Below are positions 1-8,616 of a DNA stretch of 64,000 nucleotides, one piece after another (position 1 is the stretch's first letter; each line of letters opens with the position of its first letter). Position numbers and translations under genes: made by a program. The stretch comes from Bacteroidetes bacterium GWF2_38_335 (GTDB lineage Bacteria > Bacteroidota > Bacteroidia > Bacteroidales > GWF2-38-335), in contig MEOH01000005.1 of assembly GCA_001769535.1 (NCBI GenBank), forward strand, positions 62,001-126,000, written 5' to 3'. The notes under the pieces are model-generated. The model did not search any database, was not told the DNA's origin, and saw only the letters and a program-made list of their open reading frames with translations.

Positions 1-1373
1 CAGTAACCTGAGGCAAGCATATCCCGAGCTCCGATTTCGGCACGCATTCTCAGTGATTCTTCAAAGTAACCTGCCGCCGTCACCAATTCATTCAGATTTG
101 TAGTAACCATGCCGAGATTGTTCAGGCAAAGTGAAATATCTGCCTTATCGTTTATTTCTCTGGCAATATTCAAAGCTTTTTCAAAGTATTCTTTTGCGTC
201 GGCAGGTCTTTGGGCTTTTAAATAAATAGACCCGATATTGATCAGACTGTTTGATACACCTTTTTTGTCGAGCAGTTCTTCGGCAATTGACATGGCTTTT
301 GCGTAGCAATCACGTGCCAGGTCAAAGCGGCCCAAATCGGCATAAGCCACACCCAGGTTGTTGAGGCACCCCGCAAAGCCTCGTTTATCGCCGATCTCAT
401 CTTTGATTTTAAGTGCTTTTTCAAGAACATCCACCGCTCGAAAATAATTTCCCTGGTCAGTCAGGATGCTTCCCATATTGATGAGAATACCCGAAATATT
501 CAATTTATTGCCCACATCTTCGGCAATTTTAAGCGCACGTTCAAAATAGCCAATGGCCGAGGGGTAGTTTCCCTGATTATAGGAAACAAGTCCCAGATTG
601 TTGAGACAGTTTGAAATTCCTTTAACAAATCCCGATTCTTCGGCAAGTTTTAATGCTTTTTCATAAAACTCAATAGCTTTTTCATAATTGCATAAACTGC
701 GGTTGATGATGCCGAGGTTTGTGATGCCAATGGATAAATATCTTTTATCACCAAGCTCGTTAAACAAACTGACAGATTTTTCATAGTATTCACGGGCACG
801 GGCATAAAAACCCTGATACCGGAATATATTGCCTAATCCTGTCATACAGCTAGCCACAGCATTTTTGTTTCCAATAAGTTCGGCGTTTTTAAGGCCCTTC
901 ATAAAATATTTTCCTGCTTCGGGATAATCACTCAGATAAAAAAATGAGGTAGCAAGATTATAATAATAGGTGGACAGGTTTTTTCTGTCATCAAGCACTT
1001 CAAAAATTGCCACCGATTTTTTGTAATAATACGAAGCGTTGATAAAATCGCCTTTATCATGGTAAACAACCCCTGCATAAGCCAAGGCAGAACCGCAGAT
1101 TCCGGCGTGCCTGGGGTTTGCAGCAAGATGCTCAGCAGCAGTGATGGTATCAGCCACTGATAAGTACCAGTATAAAGCTGAATCGGGATTTTCCTGTTCG
1201 TAAAAATCACCAATTTTGAGGCAAGTAAGCATGAAAGATGAATCGGCATCTGTATGGTTTGGTGGTGGCAAATGTTTAAGCACTCCAAGCAAAGAGTCAA
1301 GCACTTGCGTGTTTTGGGCTTTTAGTACCGGGGTAAAAATAATGATCAAAAAATAGAATAAAAAGCGTTTCAT
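1..1373 (-). CDS. TPR-repeat protein, exported, C-terminus outside window
   Basis: The reading frame opens with ATG at 1373-1371 and stays open for 457 codons to the window edge. The N-terminus (MKRFLFYFLIIIFTPVLKAQ) is a signal peptide. From about residue 110 onward come at least eight tandem tetratricopeptide repeats of about 40 residues, each with the pattern LNNLGxxxxxxGxYxxAxxYFEKALKIAxExGDK. Such TPR arrays are protein-protein interaction solenoids. In Bacteroidota, exported TPR arrays of this kind usually form the N-terminal sensor half of a longer protein, with a membrane helix plus histidine kinase, LuxR-type HTH or adenylate cyclase domain at the C-terminus. That half would lie left of position 1, so the function cannot be settled. 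The gene is divergent from the subtilase-like gene at 1613. TPR assignment is strong; the sensor role is inference. Confidence 0.85.
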   Translation of the reverse strand, partial: MKRFLFYFLIIIFTPVLKAQNTQVLDSLLGVLKHLPPPNHTDADSSFMLTCLKIGDFYEQENPDSALYWYLSVADTITAAEHLAANPRHAGICGSALAYAGVVYHDKGDFINASYYYKKSVAIFEVLDDRKNLSTYYYNLATSFFYLSDYPEAGKYFMKGLKNAELIGNKNAVASCMTGLGNIFRYQGFYARAREYYEKSVSLFNELGDKRYLSIGITNLGIINRSLCNYEKAIEFYEKALKLAEESGFVKGISNCLNNLGLVSYNQGNYPSAIGYFERALKIAEDVGNKLNISGILINMGSILTDQGNYFRAVDVLEKALKIKDEIGDKRGFAGCLNNLGVAYADLGRFDLARDCYAKAMSIAEELLDKKGVSNSLINIGSIYLKAQRPADAKEYFEKALNIAREINDKADISLCLNNLGMVTTNLNELVTAAGYFEESLRMRAEIGARDMLASGY

Positions 1374-1612
1374 TTTTATTGCTTTTGCCTTACGAAGATA
1401 GGAAAAAATAAAGAAGCCCGAAACAATATTATCAAAATGAAATGAGTGGGTATCAATTTATTTATCCATTTATGAAATATGGTTTAAAAACTTTCTGACT
1501 CACAGCTTGTTTTTTTTGTTTTATTATTGTAGAATTGTATTCGAAATTGCTAATCACAGCCATTAATAAGTTGTTTTTTTGAAATAATTTGAAACGTTGA
1601 TTTATTATTTTT

Positions 1613-3349
1613 ATGAATAAAACAATTAAGCAATTGTTCATGCAAAATAAAATAAATTTCAAAGTGAAAAAGTACTTTAATTCATTAAGGTTTCTCTGTT
1701 TTGCTTTATTGTGTTTTTTAAGTATAAATGCAGTGGCTCAGAATGCATATGCGGAGAACAGAATTCTCGTCAGGTTTAAGGAAAAGTGCATTTCACAAAA
1801 GAATACTCCGGTTTTTGAGATTCCTGAAAAAATTAGAAAATTATGTACAAAGGGCAGCATCAGTGAAATGCGTCCTCTTCATCCTCTTTTAAATAAACAA
1901 TCAGGATATTTTGCATGTAATACTTTTGTCATAGTGTTTAATTCACCTCAGGATATTATGGCAATGAAAAGCAGGTTAATGGAAACGGCTCTGTTTAAGT
2001 ATGTTGAACCAGATTATATTTGCACAAGTGACTGGAAAAATAATAACAAGACAATACATCCGAATGATTTTTATTTTCCATTGCAATGGGCATTACACAA
2101 TGATGGTAACTTCTACAACAGTGTTGAAGATTGTGATATTGATATGACTGAGGCATGGGGTATAGAACGGGGAGATTCTACTGTAATAGTTGGTATAATT
2201 GATTCTGGAATAAAATATGATCATCCTGAATTTGCCGGCAGGATTTGGAGAAATACTAAGGAGATTGTTTCCAATTCTGATGACGATCATAATGGATATG
2301 TTGATGATGTTTTTGGCTGGGATTTCGCAAACAGCTCAGGGTATCCTGAAGATGTTTTTGGACAAGGTACTTTTATTGCTGGAATTATTGCAGCCAATGG
2401 AAACAATGAAACAGGTTATGCCGGAGTTGATTGGAACTGTAAAATAATGAATTGTAAAATTTTTAATGATGAAGGATATTTTTATTACTCATGGTGGATT
2501 GAGGCAATTTATTATTGTGTTGACAACGGTGCAAGGGTAATAAATTTTTCTTATGCAATTTCTGATCATTCTTTTCTGGTAATTGATGCCGTTGAGTATG
2601 CCTATAATAACAATGTTGTAATAGTCAGTCCAATTGGAAACAGCGGTTCAGATGTGCATTTTTTTCCTGCTAAATATGAACATACAATTGCAGTAGGGTC
2701 CACTGATCAGGATGATTACAGGACTACTTCTTACCTTGATTATCCCGGAAATGCAAGTAACTATGGTAGTCATTTGGATGTTATGGCTCCCGGAAATTTT
2801 ATTTGCGGAATAAATTTTGAGTCGGATACCTCTTATGATATTATTGCTGCAGGCACTTTTATTTCAACTGCTTATGTTTCAGGACTTGTTTCTCTTTTAA
2901 TTGCGCAGGATAAGTCCAGAACTTATGATGAGATTGAAAATATTCTGCATACAACATCTGAGGATAGAATCAATGCTTCGGATCCAACAGGTTTTGACAA
3001 GTATTATGGGTTTGGAAGGATTAATGCTTACCAGGCACTTAGAACAGGTTCTCCTTCTAAGGATTCGGTAATAAGTCAAAATCAGCTAAAAATATTTCCT
3101 AATCCGGCATTTGAAAAATTCAGATTCAGTATGGTGATCAACAGCAATGCATTTTTGACAGTTTCAATATATAATAATTTAGGGCAGTTTGTTGGGGATA
3201 TCGTAAGCCAGGAGTTTGAAAAAGGTTGTTATTCATTTGATGTTTCAACTGAGAAATTCCAAACCGGACTTTATTATTTGAAATTCATTGCCGGATCGGA
3301 GGTTTTTATCAAAAAAATAATTGTGCTTCAGTCAACCTCAAATAATTAA
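1613..3349 (+). CDS. Secreted subtilisin-fold (S8) pseudoprotease with T9SS type A C-terminal domain
   Basis: 578 codons from the first ATG. The second ATG at 1640 gives a shorter signal peptide and is equally plausible. The hydrophobic segment around residues 26-42 ending in AVAQ is a signal peptide. Residues about 150-470 follow the S8 subtilase fold: the Asp block GIIDSG (D197), the oxyanion Asn in PIGNSG, and the glycine-rich blocks. The His block, normally HGTHVAG, reads GQGTFIAG (Q251), and the Ser block, normally GTSMAAP, reads GTFISTA (F416). Two of three catalytic residues are therefore gone, so proteolysis is not expected. The last 85 residues (KIFPNPAFEKF ... LYYLKF) form a type A T9SS sorting domain, so the protein should be exported to the surface. 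The gene looks more AT-rich than its neighbours by eye. Possible roles are binding or scaffolding; this is inference. Confidence 0.85.
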   Translation: MNKTIKQLFMQNKINFKVKKYFNSLRFLCFALLCFLSINAVAQNAYAENRILVRFKEKCISQKNTPVFEIPEKIRKLCTKGSISEMRPLHPLLNKQSGYFACNTFVIVFNSPQDIMAMKSRLMETALFKYVEPDYICTSDWKNNNKTIHPNDFYFPLQWALHNDGNFYNSVEDCDIDMTEAWGIERGDSTVIVGIIDSGIKYDHPEFAGRIWRNTKEIVSNSDDDHNGYVDDVFGWDFANSSGYPEDVFGQGTFIAGIIAANGNNETGYAGVDWNCKIMNCKIFNDEGYFYYSWWIEAIYYCVDNGARVINFSYAISDHSFLVIDAVEYAYNNNVVIVSPIGNSGSDVHFFPAKYEHTIAVGSTDQDDYRTTSYLDYPGNASNYGSHLDVMAPGNFICGINFESDTSYDIIAAGTFISTAYVSGLVSLLIAQDKSRTYDEIENILHTTSEDRINASDPTGFDKYYGFGRINAYQALRTGSPSKDSVISQNQLKIFPNPAFEKFRFSMVINSNAFLTVSIYNNLGQFVGDIVSQEFEKGCYSFDVSTEKFQTGLYYLKFIAGSEVFIKKIIVLQSTSNN

Positions 3350-3463
3350 AAAGCTATTTCGGGCAAGGGTAATAAAACTCAAAAAATAAAAATCTAATAA
3401 TTTTCAGGCAACCAATTATCTATTATATTTTTCTGTATATTAAAACAATAAATAATAAATGAA

Positions 3464-3709
3464 ATGCGGATATTATTTGTGCTTATTACTTCATTCTTGA
3501 GTTTCGCTTCATTTTCTCAATGGTATCCGCTGGGCAATAACATATCAGGCAGTTCTGATAATGACTGGTTCGGTTTTTCATTGTCGATGAGTGGAGATGG
3601 GTTGACTTATGCGGCCGGAGCTCCACAATCTTGGGGTTTATACATTATTATAAGAACCAACGGCAGGGAGTATTTTGGAAAGATTATACTTCAAAATAGT
3701 GATTTATAA
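3464..3709 (+). pseudogene. Fragment of a secreted FG-GAP-like repeat protein
   Basis: An 81-codon frame begins with a good signal peptide (MRILFVLITSFLSFASFSQ) and continues into W-x2-LG-x2-I, WFGFSLSMSGDG and YAAGAP. This is the start of the repeat found in long Bacteroidota exported beta-propeller-like proteins, which are normally several hundred residues long. The match stops after about 60 residues. Just past it, a neighbouring frame reads YYKNQRQGVFWKDY and then stops, which resembles the usual continuation (IYKNxxGxWxQ), so a frameshift near 3645-3655 is likely. Read here as a decayed 5' fragment. A genuine short secreted peptide cannot be excluded. Confidence 0.5.
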
Positions 3710-3751
3710 GTATGGGATTACTATGTGATCCCATTGGGGGAGGCATCAAAG

Positions 3752-3835
3752 AAAAAACCCTGACCGGCGCTTGGGCGCCGGTTCGGACTTTTTTTGCACA
3801 ACCCGATTTCAAAGCGGGGCTTTGATCGGGTTATA
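3752..3835. repeat. Two tandem GC-rich hairpins next to tRNA-Ser
   Basis: Two successive stem-loops are visible. The first pairs GACCGGCGC with GCGCCGGTTC around 3760-3786 and is flanked by A and T runs, like a bidirectional terminator. The second pairs AACCCGATT with the GATCGGGTT arm around 3800-3832. With the tRNA terminator that follows they form three hairpins in about 120 nt. Function unknown; intergenic REP-like remnants or stacked terminators are plausible. Confidence 0.5.
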
Positions 3836-3837
3836 CA

Positions 3838-3872
3838 AAAAAAGCCCGACCCTATCGGGTCAGGCTTTTTTC
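3838..3872 (-). terminator. Rho-independent terminator of tRNA-Ser
   Basis: On the minus strand, immediately after the encoded CCA, GCCTGACCCGA pairs with TCGGGTCGGGC around a short loop and is followed by a run of seven T. Placement and form fit an intrinsic terminator for the tRNA transcript. Confidence 0.8.
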
Positions 3873-3874
3873 TT

Positions 3875-3964
3875 TGGCGGAGAAAGAGGGATTCGAACCC
3901 CCGGTCCGGTCGCCCGAACAACGGTTTTCAAGACCGCCGCATTCGACCACTCTGCCATTTCTCC
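3875..3964 (-). tRNA. tRNA-Ser(UGA)
   Basis: On the minus strand the acceptor arm GGAGAAA (from 3964) pairs with TTTCTCC (3885-3879). A discriminator G and an encoded CCA (3877-3875) follow. The T-loop GTTCGAATC, the anticodon loop CTTGAAA with anticodon TGA, and a long variable arm typical of class II serine tRNAs are all visible. Length is 90 nt with CCA. This decodes UCN serine codons. Confidence 0.95.
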
Positions 3965-3968
3965 GCTG

Positions 3969-3976
3969 CAAAAGTA
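3969..3976 (-). promoter_or_regulatory. -7 element of the tRNA-Ser promoter
   Basis: TACTTTTG on the minus strand matches the Bacteroidota primary-sigma -7 consensus TAnnTTTG. It lies five bases upstream of the mature tRNA 5' end. No clear -33 TTTG was found, because the upstream sequence is mostly A/T homopolymer. Confidence 0.5.
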
Positions 3977-4053
3977 ATTTTTTTTTTTAAATCTGAAACT
4001 ACACTCTTGAAAAATAACTGAATTATTTTACTGTCTTTTTTTGCTTTGTTGAT

Positions 4054-4108
4054 TACAAGTGAGTTATAATAACTCCCGCCTTTAGACCGGGGTTATGAAA
4101 TACTTGTA
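4054..4108. repeat. Nested inverted repeat in the 3977-4462 intergenic gap
   Basis: TACAAGT (4054-4060) pairs with ACTTGTA (4102-4108), enclosing ATAACTCCCG (4069-4078) paired with CGGGGTTAT (4088-4096) with one bulge. It resembles a degraded CCCGCC...GGCGGGG intergenic repeat. The rest of the 3977-4462 gap is AT-rich. It holds a small hairpin AGGCG-A6-CGCCT (4273-4288), two copies of ATTAACAAAAAC (about 4327 and 4348), and the HU promoter. I see no gene in it. Confidence 0.5.
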
Positions 4109-4378
4109 GAATGAGTCATTTAGGCATGATAATTATTTTTTACCGTAAAATAGTGATATTATATATATGCGTTTTACATGTTTGGTATACTTTATATTTT
4201 TTTTTCGCATCTGCAAAAACCACAATTCCTTGACCTCTATTGTATTAAATTAATTTATTTTCTTTCTAAATAAGGCGAAAAAACGCCTGAAAACACAGTA
4301 AAATAAGGGGTTTTACGGATATGGTTATTAACAAAAACCCGTATTTATTAACAAAAACGCATTTTTTTTATCCAGATA

Positions 4379-4409
4379 TTTGGAGGACAGCAGATTTGCT
4401 ATATATTTG
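4379..4409 (+). promoter_or_regulatory. Promoter of HU gene (Bacteroidota type)
   Basis: A -33 TTTG at 4379-4382 and a -7 TATATTTG (consensus TAnnTTTG) at 4402-4409 are separated by 19 nt, a normal spacing for the Bacteroidota housekeeping sigma. Transcription would start about 40 nt before the HU start codon. Confidence 0.7.
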
Positions 4410-4462
4410 CATACAACAATACAGTTATTTAATATTTAATTAACCCAAAAATTATTAGAAGT

Positions 4463-4735
4463 ATGAACAAAGCCCAATTAATCGATGCTATGGCATCAAA
4501 CGCTAAGTTAACAAAAGCAGATGCTAAAAGAGCATTAGACGCATTCGTAAAAACTACTACAACCGCTCTGAAAAAAGGTGACCGTGTTGCTTTAGTTGGA
4601 TTCGGTTCTTTCTCAGTTTCAAAAAGAAATGCAAGAACTGGTAGAAATCCTCAGACTGGTAAAGTAATTAACATCCCTGCAAAAAAGGTTGTTAAATTCA
4701 AAGCTGGTAGCGATTTAACCGGAAGCGTTAAATAA
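4463..4735 (+). CDS. HU-family DNA-binding protein
   Basis: 90 residues, the standard length for an HU monomer. The N-terminal helical dimerisation part (MNKAQLIDAMA, then LTKADAKRALDAF) is followed by VGFGSFSVSKRNARTGRNPQTG. That holds the conserved GFGSF turn and the RNPQTG beta-arm tip whose Pro intercalates into DNA. The C-terminal IPAKKVVKFKAGSDL is also canonical. HU dimers bend and compact DNA in the nucleoid. The gene stands alone, with its own promoter and a strong hairpin terminator just after the stop, and it is probably highly expressed. Confidence 0.97.
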   Translation: MNKAQLIDAMASNAKLTKADAKRALDAFVKTTTTALKKGDRVALVGFGSFSVSKRNARTGRNPQTGKVINIPAKKVVKFKAGSDLTGSVK

Positions 4736-4757
4736 TTTGGAATTAAAAAAACTGGTA

Positions 4758-4786
4758 AAAAGGGGGTGCTTAGCACCTCCTTTTTA
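4758..4786 (+). terminator. Terminator after HU
   Basis: GGGGGTGC pairs with GCACCTCC across a TTA loop, followed by TTTTTATTTTTTT. A classical intrinsic terminator 25 nt after the HU stop codon. Confidence 0.85.
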
Positions 4787-4821
4787 TTTTTTTATAACTT
4801 TGTTTCCGAATTATTTTACAA

Positions 4822-5508
4822 ATGAACAAAGAGCTTTTTGATTTTCTTTCACAATTTGTGATGCCTGAGCGGCTCGACCTGTTTAACAGAATGGCTGCAC
4901 TCCGAACCCGTTATCTTACCGTGGCCATCGAAGATGTTTTTCAACCACAAAACGCATCGGCTGTTCTCCGTACCTCCGATTGTTTCGGAATCCAGGATGT
5001 GCATATAATCGAAAATAAAAATGAGTACCGAATAAATCCTGATGTTGCATTGGGCTCTTTTCAATGGCTTGACATGTATCGGTATAACTCAAAGGCATTT
5101 AATACTCCGGATGCAATTCAAAACCTGAGGTCAAAGGGTTACCGAATTGTAGCTACTACTCCGCATATTAATGATGTGTCTCTCGATGATTTTGATCTGT
5201 CTAAAGGTAAAGTTGCATTTGTTTTTGGAACTGAATTGGAAGGACTTACTGCTGAAGTTCTTGATAATGCCGATGAATATCTTAAAATTCCTATTTATGG
5301 ATTTACCGAAAGCTTTAATATTTCTGTCTCGGCTGCAATTATCCTTCATCATCTTTCAAGAAAACTCAGATTGTCTGACATTAACTGGAATTTATCTGAA
5401 GATGAACAAATCGAAATTAAAATAAAATGGCTAAAACAGTCCATTAAAAAATCTGACCTCCTGATCGAAAGATTTATGGCCGAAAAAGCTAAATCAGTGA
5501 GACTATAA
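4822..5508 (+). CDS. trmH: TrmH-family tRNA/rRNA 2'-O-ribose methyltransferase (SpoU)
   Basis: 228 residues, the size of tRNA (Gm18) 2'-O-methyltransferase TrmH. All three SPOUT knot motifs are present: motif 1 NASAVLRT with its catalytic Arg (about residue 43-50), motif 2 FGTELEGLT (about 135-143), and motif 3 IPIYGFTESFNISVSAA (about 157-173), which builds the S-adenosylmethionine trefoil knot. The N-terminal helix (MNKELFDFLSQFVMPERLDLF) matches the TrmH extension that helps bind tRNA. The enzyme would methylate the 2'-OH of a guanosine, most likely G18 of tRNA, in the cytoplasm. The gene is single between HU and a convergent subtilase. Substrate choice is by family resemblance, since TrmH/RlmB paralogues are easily confused. 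Confidence 0.85.
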   Translation: MNKELFDFLSQFVMPERLDLFNRMAALRTRYLTVAIEDVFQPQNASAVLRTSDCFGIQDVHIIENKNEYRINPDVALGSFQWLDMYRYNSKAFNTPDAIQNLRSKGYRIVATTPHINDVSLDDFDLSKGKVAFVFGTELEGLTAEVLDNADEYLKIPIYGFTESFNISVSAAIILHHLSRKLRLSDINWNLSEDEQIEIKIKWLKQSIKKSDLLIERFMAEKAKSVRL

Positions 5509-5548
5509 TTTCAGAAACGATAGTGAACTGAAATTATTTAGTCGGACT

Positions 5549-5709
5549 CTTGCCTGCCGAAACGGCAGTGCAGGCAGGGATCCCGAGTGAAGACGAGGGA
5601 TCTTTCAGGTTTTATTGGCTTCGCCGAGCTCGTAAACTCGGTTCCTAGCCACTTTGGGGCGGATATATAAAAATCCTTAGCCGATACCCCGACTGCTTGC
5701 AGCGGGGTA
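5549..5709. repeat. Cluster of intergenic palindromes (REP-like)
   Basis: Several hairpins lie in the convergent gap between the TrmH-type gene and the subtilase. TGCCTGC...GCAGGCA (5551-5576) encloses TGCCG-AAA-CGGCA. GATCCC...GGGATC spans 5579-5602. CCGAG...CTCGG lies around 5634-5651. TACCCCG...CGGGGTA (5685-5709) has an inner CTGC-TT-GCAG. The last, 21 nt past the subtilase stop, could act as its terminator. Palindromes of this appearance recur in intergenic DNA of Bacteroidota. Confidence 0.6.
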
Positions 5710-5730
5710 ATTCATTAAAGCTTGCAGATA

Positions 5731-8553
5731 CTAAATAATTACGATTTTTTTTGTGGTTACCCCATTTTTCCCCTCAAACCTCAAATAATATACTCCACTT
5801 CTGAGGCTTGAACTGTTATATCTAATCTCGATCATACCTGGTTTGAATATTCCCGGATCAAATTCTTTGACAACTGTTCCTTTTTCATCCAACAGCTGCA
5901 TTGAATAATTGGTGTTTTCAACCAGATTTAGTGAAATGAAAAATTCATCTCCGGCCGGATTTGGATAAATACTGATTTTTTCACTTACAGGCATAATGTT
6001 TTCTACTGAAAGATACAGACTGTCAAATGTCTGCTGTGCTGCTTCTGCAGCCTGGGTAATGGCCGCAAGATCTTCTCCGGCAAGCATAGCAAATACAATA
6101 ACTATGGTGTCGTGGGGCAAAATATTATAAGGTCCGGCCCCCATTACGTTAACTACATCATTTCCCGATTCCGTTCCTCCCGCCGAGTACCTTCCTGTTG
6201 ATATCAGCAAAAATCTTTCGTCATCTGTAAGTCCATCCGAAACATCAACACCCTGGTCTCCTCCCGCAATATTGTCAGCCGCATAGGGATGTGCGTCAGA
6301 GGATGACAGCAACTGCACTCCGGCAAACTGACTGAATGCTTCTGTGCTGAATGAATATAGTAATTTCAGATCGCTGTCATATCCGGATTTGTTTAAGCTG
6401 TAATCCATTATGTCCCAGTCAAGAAATATTCCGGCATAAAAATTATGGATAGTTGTATCACTGTTATTGACAAACCTGTATTCAAGCATGATGTAATCTT
6501 CATCCTTTACGGTATCCCATGCAAAAACACTTTGAAATATTTCCAGTCCGAGCTTTTTGTAACCCGCATTGTTATCGTTGAAAACGGTATATATATCCTG
6601 GTCTGAGAATACACCCGGACTAACTTTTTCTGCTTTCTGGACTATTGAAAAATCACCTTCACCTCTTACGCTTCCTGCAAATTTTTCTCCGGAGAGTCCC
6701 ATTATTAGTCCGCCTTCGTACAACATATTTGCACTATCTTTAAATTGAAAACCAATTCCCGGATTCAGTTTTGTATAATCAAATCCAATTTTCCCACAAC
6801 TTGTAATGGTGGCAGTAATATTATTGGTGTCAATCTCAACCAGAGTAGGATTGACATCAAATTTTACGTATTGGAAATCGGTATAATTCGTATCGGTATA
6901 ATTCAGTTTGATGGTGATTGTATGATCATAGGGTGCGGTTGGCAGAATCCTGAATCTTAAACTTCCCGGAGGTACGGGGATAGTTTCCATTTCGCCCAAA
7001 ATGCCGATAAAATCTGTGTTGTCAATAAATTCTACAAAAGGTGAACTGGACGAAAGCACCACATTTAATTCGGCGGTCTGACTCAGGTAATTAATAAAAT
7101 CACCGGTTATTTCGACCGTGTCACCACCCTCCATAATTCCGTCTTCATTGTCGGTAAGCTCTTCATTTATCAGTCTGACTGAAGGAAACAAAGTATCGGT
7201 AAGTGCCCTGTAAAGGTTAACCCTTCCTTTTCCCAGCAAGCCGATGTAGGGTTCGTTATAATCAATTGTGTCTATATCGTCAGCGGTAACCCTAAGCTGT
7301 TCGCCAATTTGCAGTGGTGTCATTTCCGGAAATCGGGACTTTACAATTCCTGCACAACCTGCAACAATAGGTGAGGCAAAGGATGTTCCGCCCCAAAGGA
7401 TTCCATAGGAACTTCCCTGGGTGGTAGAATAAAGCTGAGTGGCAGGTGCACACAAATCTACATAAATACTGTAATTGGAACCCGATGATGTACCAGAATT
7501 TTCAGGTGTCCATTTTTCATCAAGTGAAGTGGTGCCGGCAATGCTAAGGACATTGTCATAAGATGCCGGATAAAAATCAAGATTTGCATTATTGTTTCCT
7601 GCCCCGGCTATCACCAGTGCATTTTTATTAAATGTGGCGTAATTAATAATATCCTGCCCGAATTCTGTTCCGGCTAAACTGCCCCAGGAGCAGTTTATAA
7701 TATGACAGCCATGATCAGCAGCGTAAATTATTCCTTCGTAAGCTACGTTGAGCATGGCAAGTGAATTTTGGATTTTTATTGGAATAAACTTGGTTCTGAA
7801 ACCGGGGGAGGCAATTCCCAAACCATTGTCGGTTCTTGCAGCTGCACATCCTGAAACCCAGACTCCATGATCAGAGGCATCAGATTGTGGGTTGCTGTCG
7901 TTGTCGCCCAAATCCCATCCCCTGAAATTATCGACAAACCCGTCGTTGTCATCATCCAATCCGTTGATCGGATCATTATAATTGTAAAATACATTTTCTG
8001 TAAGATCTTCATGGTCAATATCATTGCCCGTGTCTGTAATTCCAATTACTATATTACTATCCCCAACTGTGATATCCCAGGCCTGAGGAGCCTTTATTTT
8101 TGAAATATAATACTGACTTCCAATATAAGGATCATTAGTCTCATAATCAAGAAGTTCAGGTATAACCTTTGGTTCGGCGTAAGTCACAATCTTAGATTTT
8201 TTAAGCATTGTAATTACTTCATCTACAGAAATGTCGGCTGAATAATGAACCTGGTATATTGTGGAAATATCCACCAGGGGATTGCCATACCTGTCGGTTT
8301 CTTTTTCAGGAGATTTGGCCAAAGGAAAAAGCTTTTCAACTGAGGATGCTTTAATGCCCGAAAATATTTTCCGAATCATCGGATCATCAATGGAACTTTT
8401 GCTGCACAAGGATTTTTCTAAGGGATTGATTTTCACAATCACAGTGTTTTTTAAAATTTTTACACCGTTTTGGGTAACCACCAGTTCATCTTGTGCGTAA
8501 GAACAGAATGTTATTAAAAGTATGAATGCCAGAAAAAAATATTTTATTCTCAT
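5731..8553 (-). CDS. T9SS-exported subtilisin-like serine protease (S8)
   Basis: 940 residues. Signal peptide MRIKYFFLAFILLITFCSYAQ, then a propeptide-like segment (about 30-135), then the S8 catalytic domain (about 140-455) with a complete triad: D174 in GITDTG, H229 in DHGVWVSG, S391 in GGTSFASP, and the oxyanion Asn N320 in GAGNNN. A middle region of about 400 residues with beta-rich character follows. The last 80 residues (ISIYPNPAGDEF ... SGVYYLRF ... TKKIVII) form a type A T9SS sorting domain, so the enzyme is exported across the outer membrane and anchored or released. It is likely a broad endopeptidase at the cell surface; the substrate is unknown. It is divergent from the response regulator at 8617. 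Compare the inactive relative at 1613, which lacks the His and Ser. Confidence 0.93.
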   Translation of the reverse strand: MRIKYFFLAFILLITFCSYAQDELVVTQNGVKILKNTVIVKINPLEKSLCSKSSIDDPMIRKIFSGIKASSVEKLFPLAKSPEKETDRYGNPLVDISTIYQVHYSADISVDEVITMLKKSKIVTYAEPKVIPELLDYETNDPYIGSQYYISKIKAPQAWDITVGDSNIVIGITDTGNDIDHEDLTENVFYNYNDPINGLDDDNDGFVDNFRGWDLGDNDSNPQSDASDHGVWVSGCAAARTDNGLGIASPGFRTKFIPIKIQNSLAMLNVAYEGIIYAADHGCHIINCSWGSLAGTEFGQDIINYATFNKNALVIAGAGNNNANLDFYPASYDNVLSIAGTTSLDEKWTPENSGTSSGSNYSIYVDLCAPATQLYSTTQGSSYGILWGGTSFASPIVAGCAGIVKSRFPEMTPLQIGEQLRVTADDIDTIDYNEPYIGLLGKGRVNLYRALTDTLFPSVRLINEELTDNEDGIMEGGDTVEITGDFINYLSQTAELNVVLSSSSPFVEFIDNTDFIGILGEMETIPVPPGSLRFRILPTAPYDHTITIKLNYTDTNYTDFQYVKFDVNPTLVEIDTNNITATITSCGKIGFDYTKLNPGIGFQFKDSANMLYEGGLIMGLSGEKFAGSVRGEGDFSIVQKAEKVSPGVFSDQDIYTVFNDNNAGYKKLGLEIFQSVFAWDTVKDEDYIMLEYRFVNNSDTTIHNFYAGIFLDWDIMDYSLNKSGYDSDLKLLYSFSTEAFSQFAGVQLLSSSDAHPYAADNIAGGDQGVDVSDGLTDDERFLLISTGRYSAGGTESGNDVVNVMGAGPYNILPHDTIVIVFAMLAGEDLAAITQAAEAAQQTFDSLYLSVENIMPVSEKISIYPNPAGDEFFISLNLVENTNYSMQLLDEKGTVVKEFDPGIFKPGMIEIRYNSSSLRSGVYYLRFEGKNGVTTKKIVII

Positions 8554-8616
8554 ATTTATTTAATTGAAAGATAAATGTACACATTTTTCAGTATATTTTA
8601 ATATTAAACCGCGAAA

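Noticed and set aside
3407..3433. GGCAAC upstream of the 3464 fragment as a fifth ECF promoter
   Set aside because: Sixteen bases later the sequence is TTTTC, not CGTC.
3721..4021. Short ORFs on both strands around 3721-4021
   Set aside because: They overlap tRNA-Ser and its hairpins; the encoded peptides are tRNA translated in frame and have no coding character.
4054..4108. Structured element upstream of HU as a small RNA or riboswitch
   Set aside because: It lies more than 300 nt from the HU promoter and resembles a degraded intergenic palindrome; no promoter or known RNA family features were identified.
5131..5352. Minus-strand ORFs across the TrmH-type gene and other housekeeping genes
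   Set aside because: They lie wholly inside confidently identified genes and show no recognisable motif.
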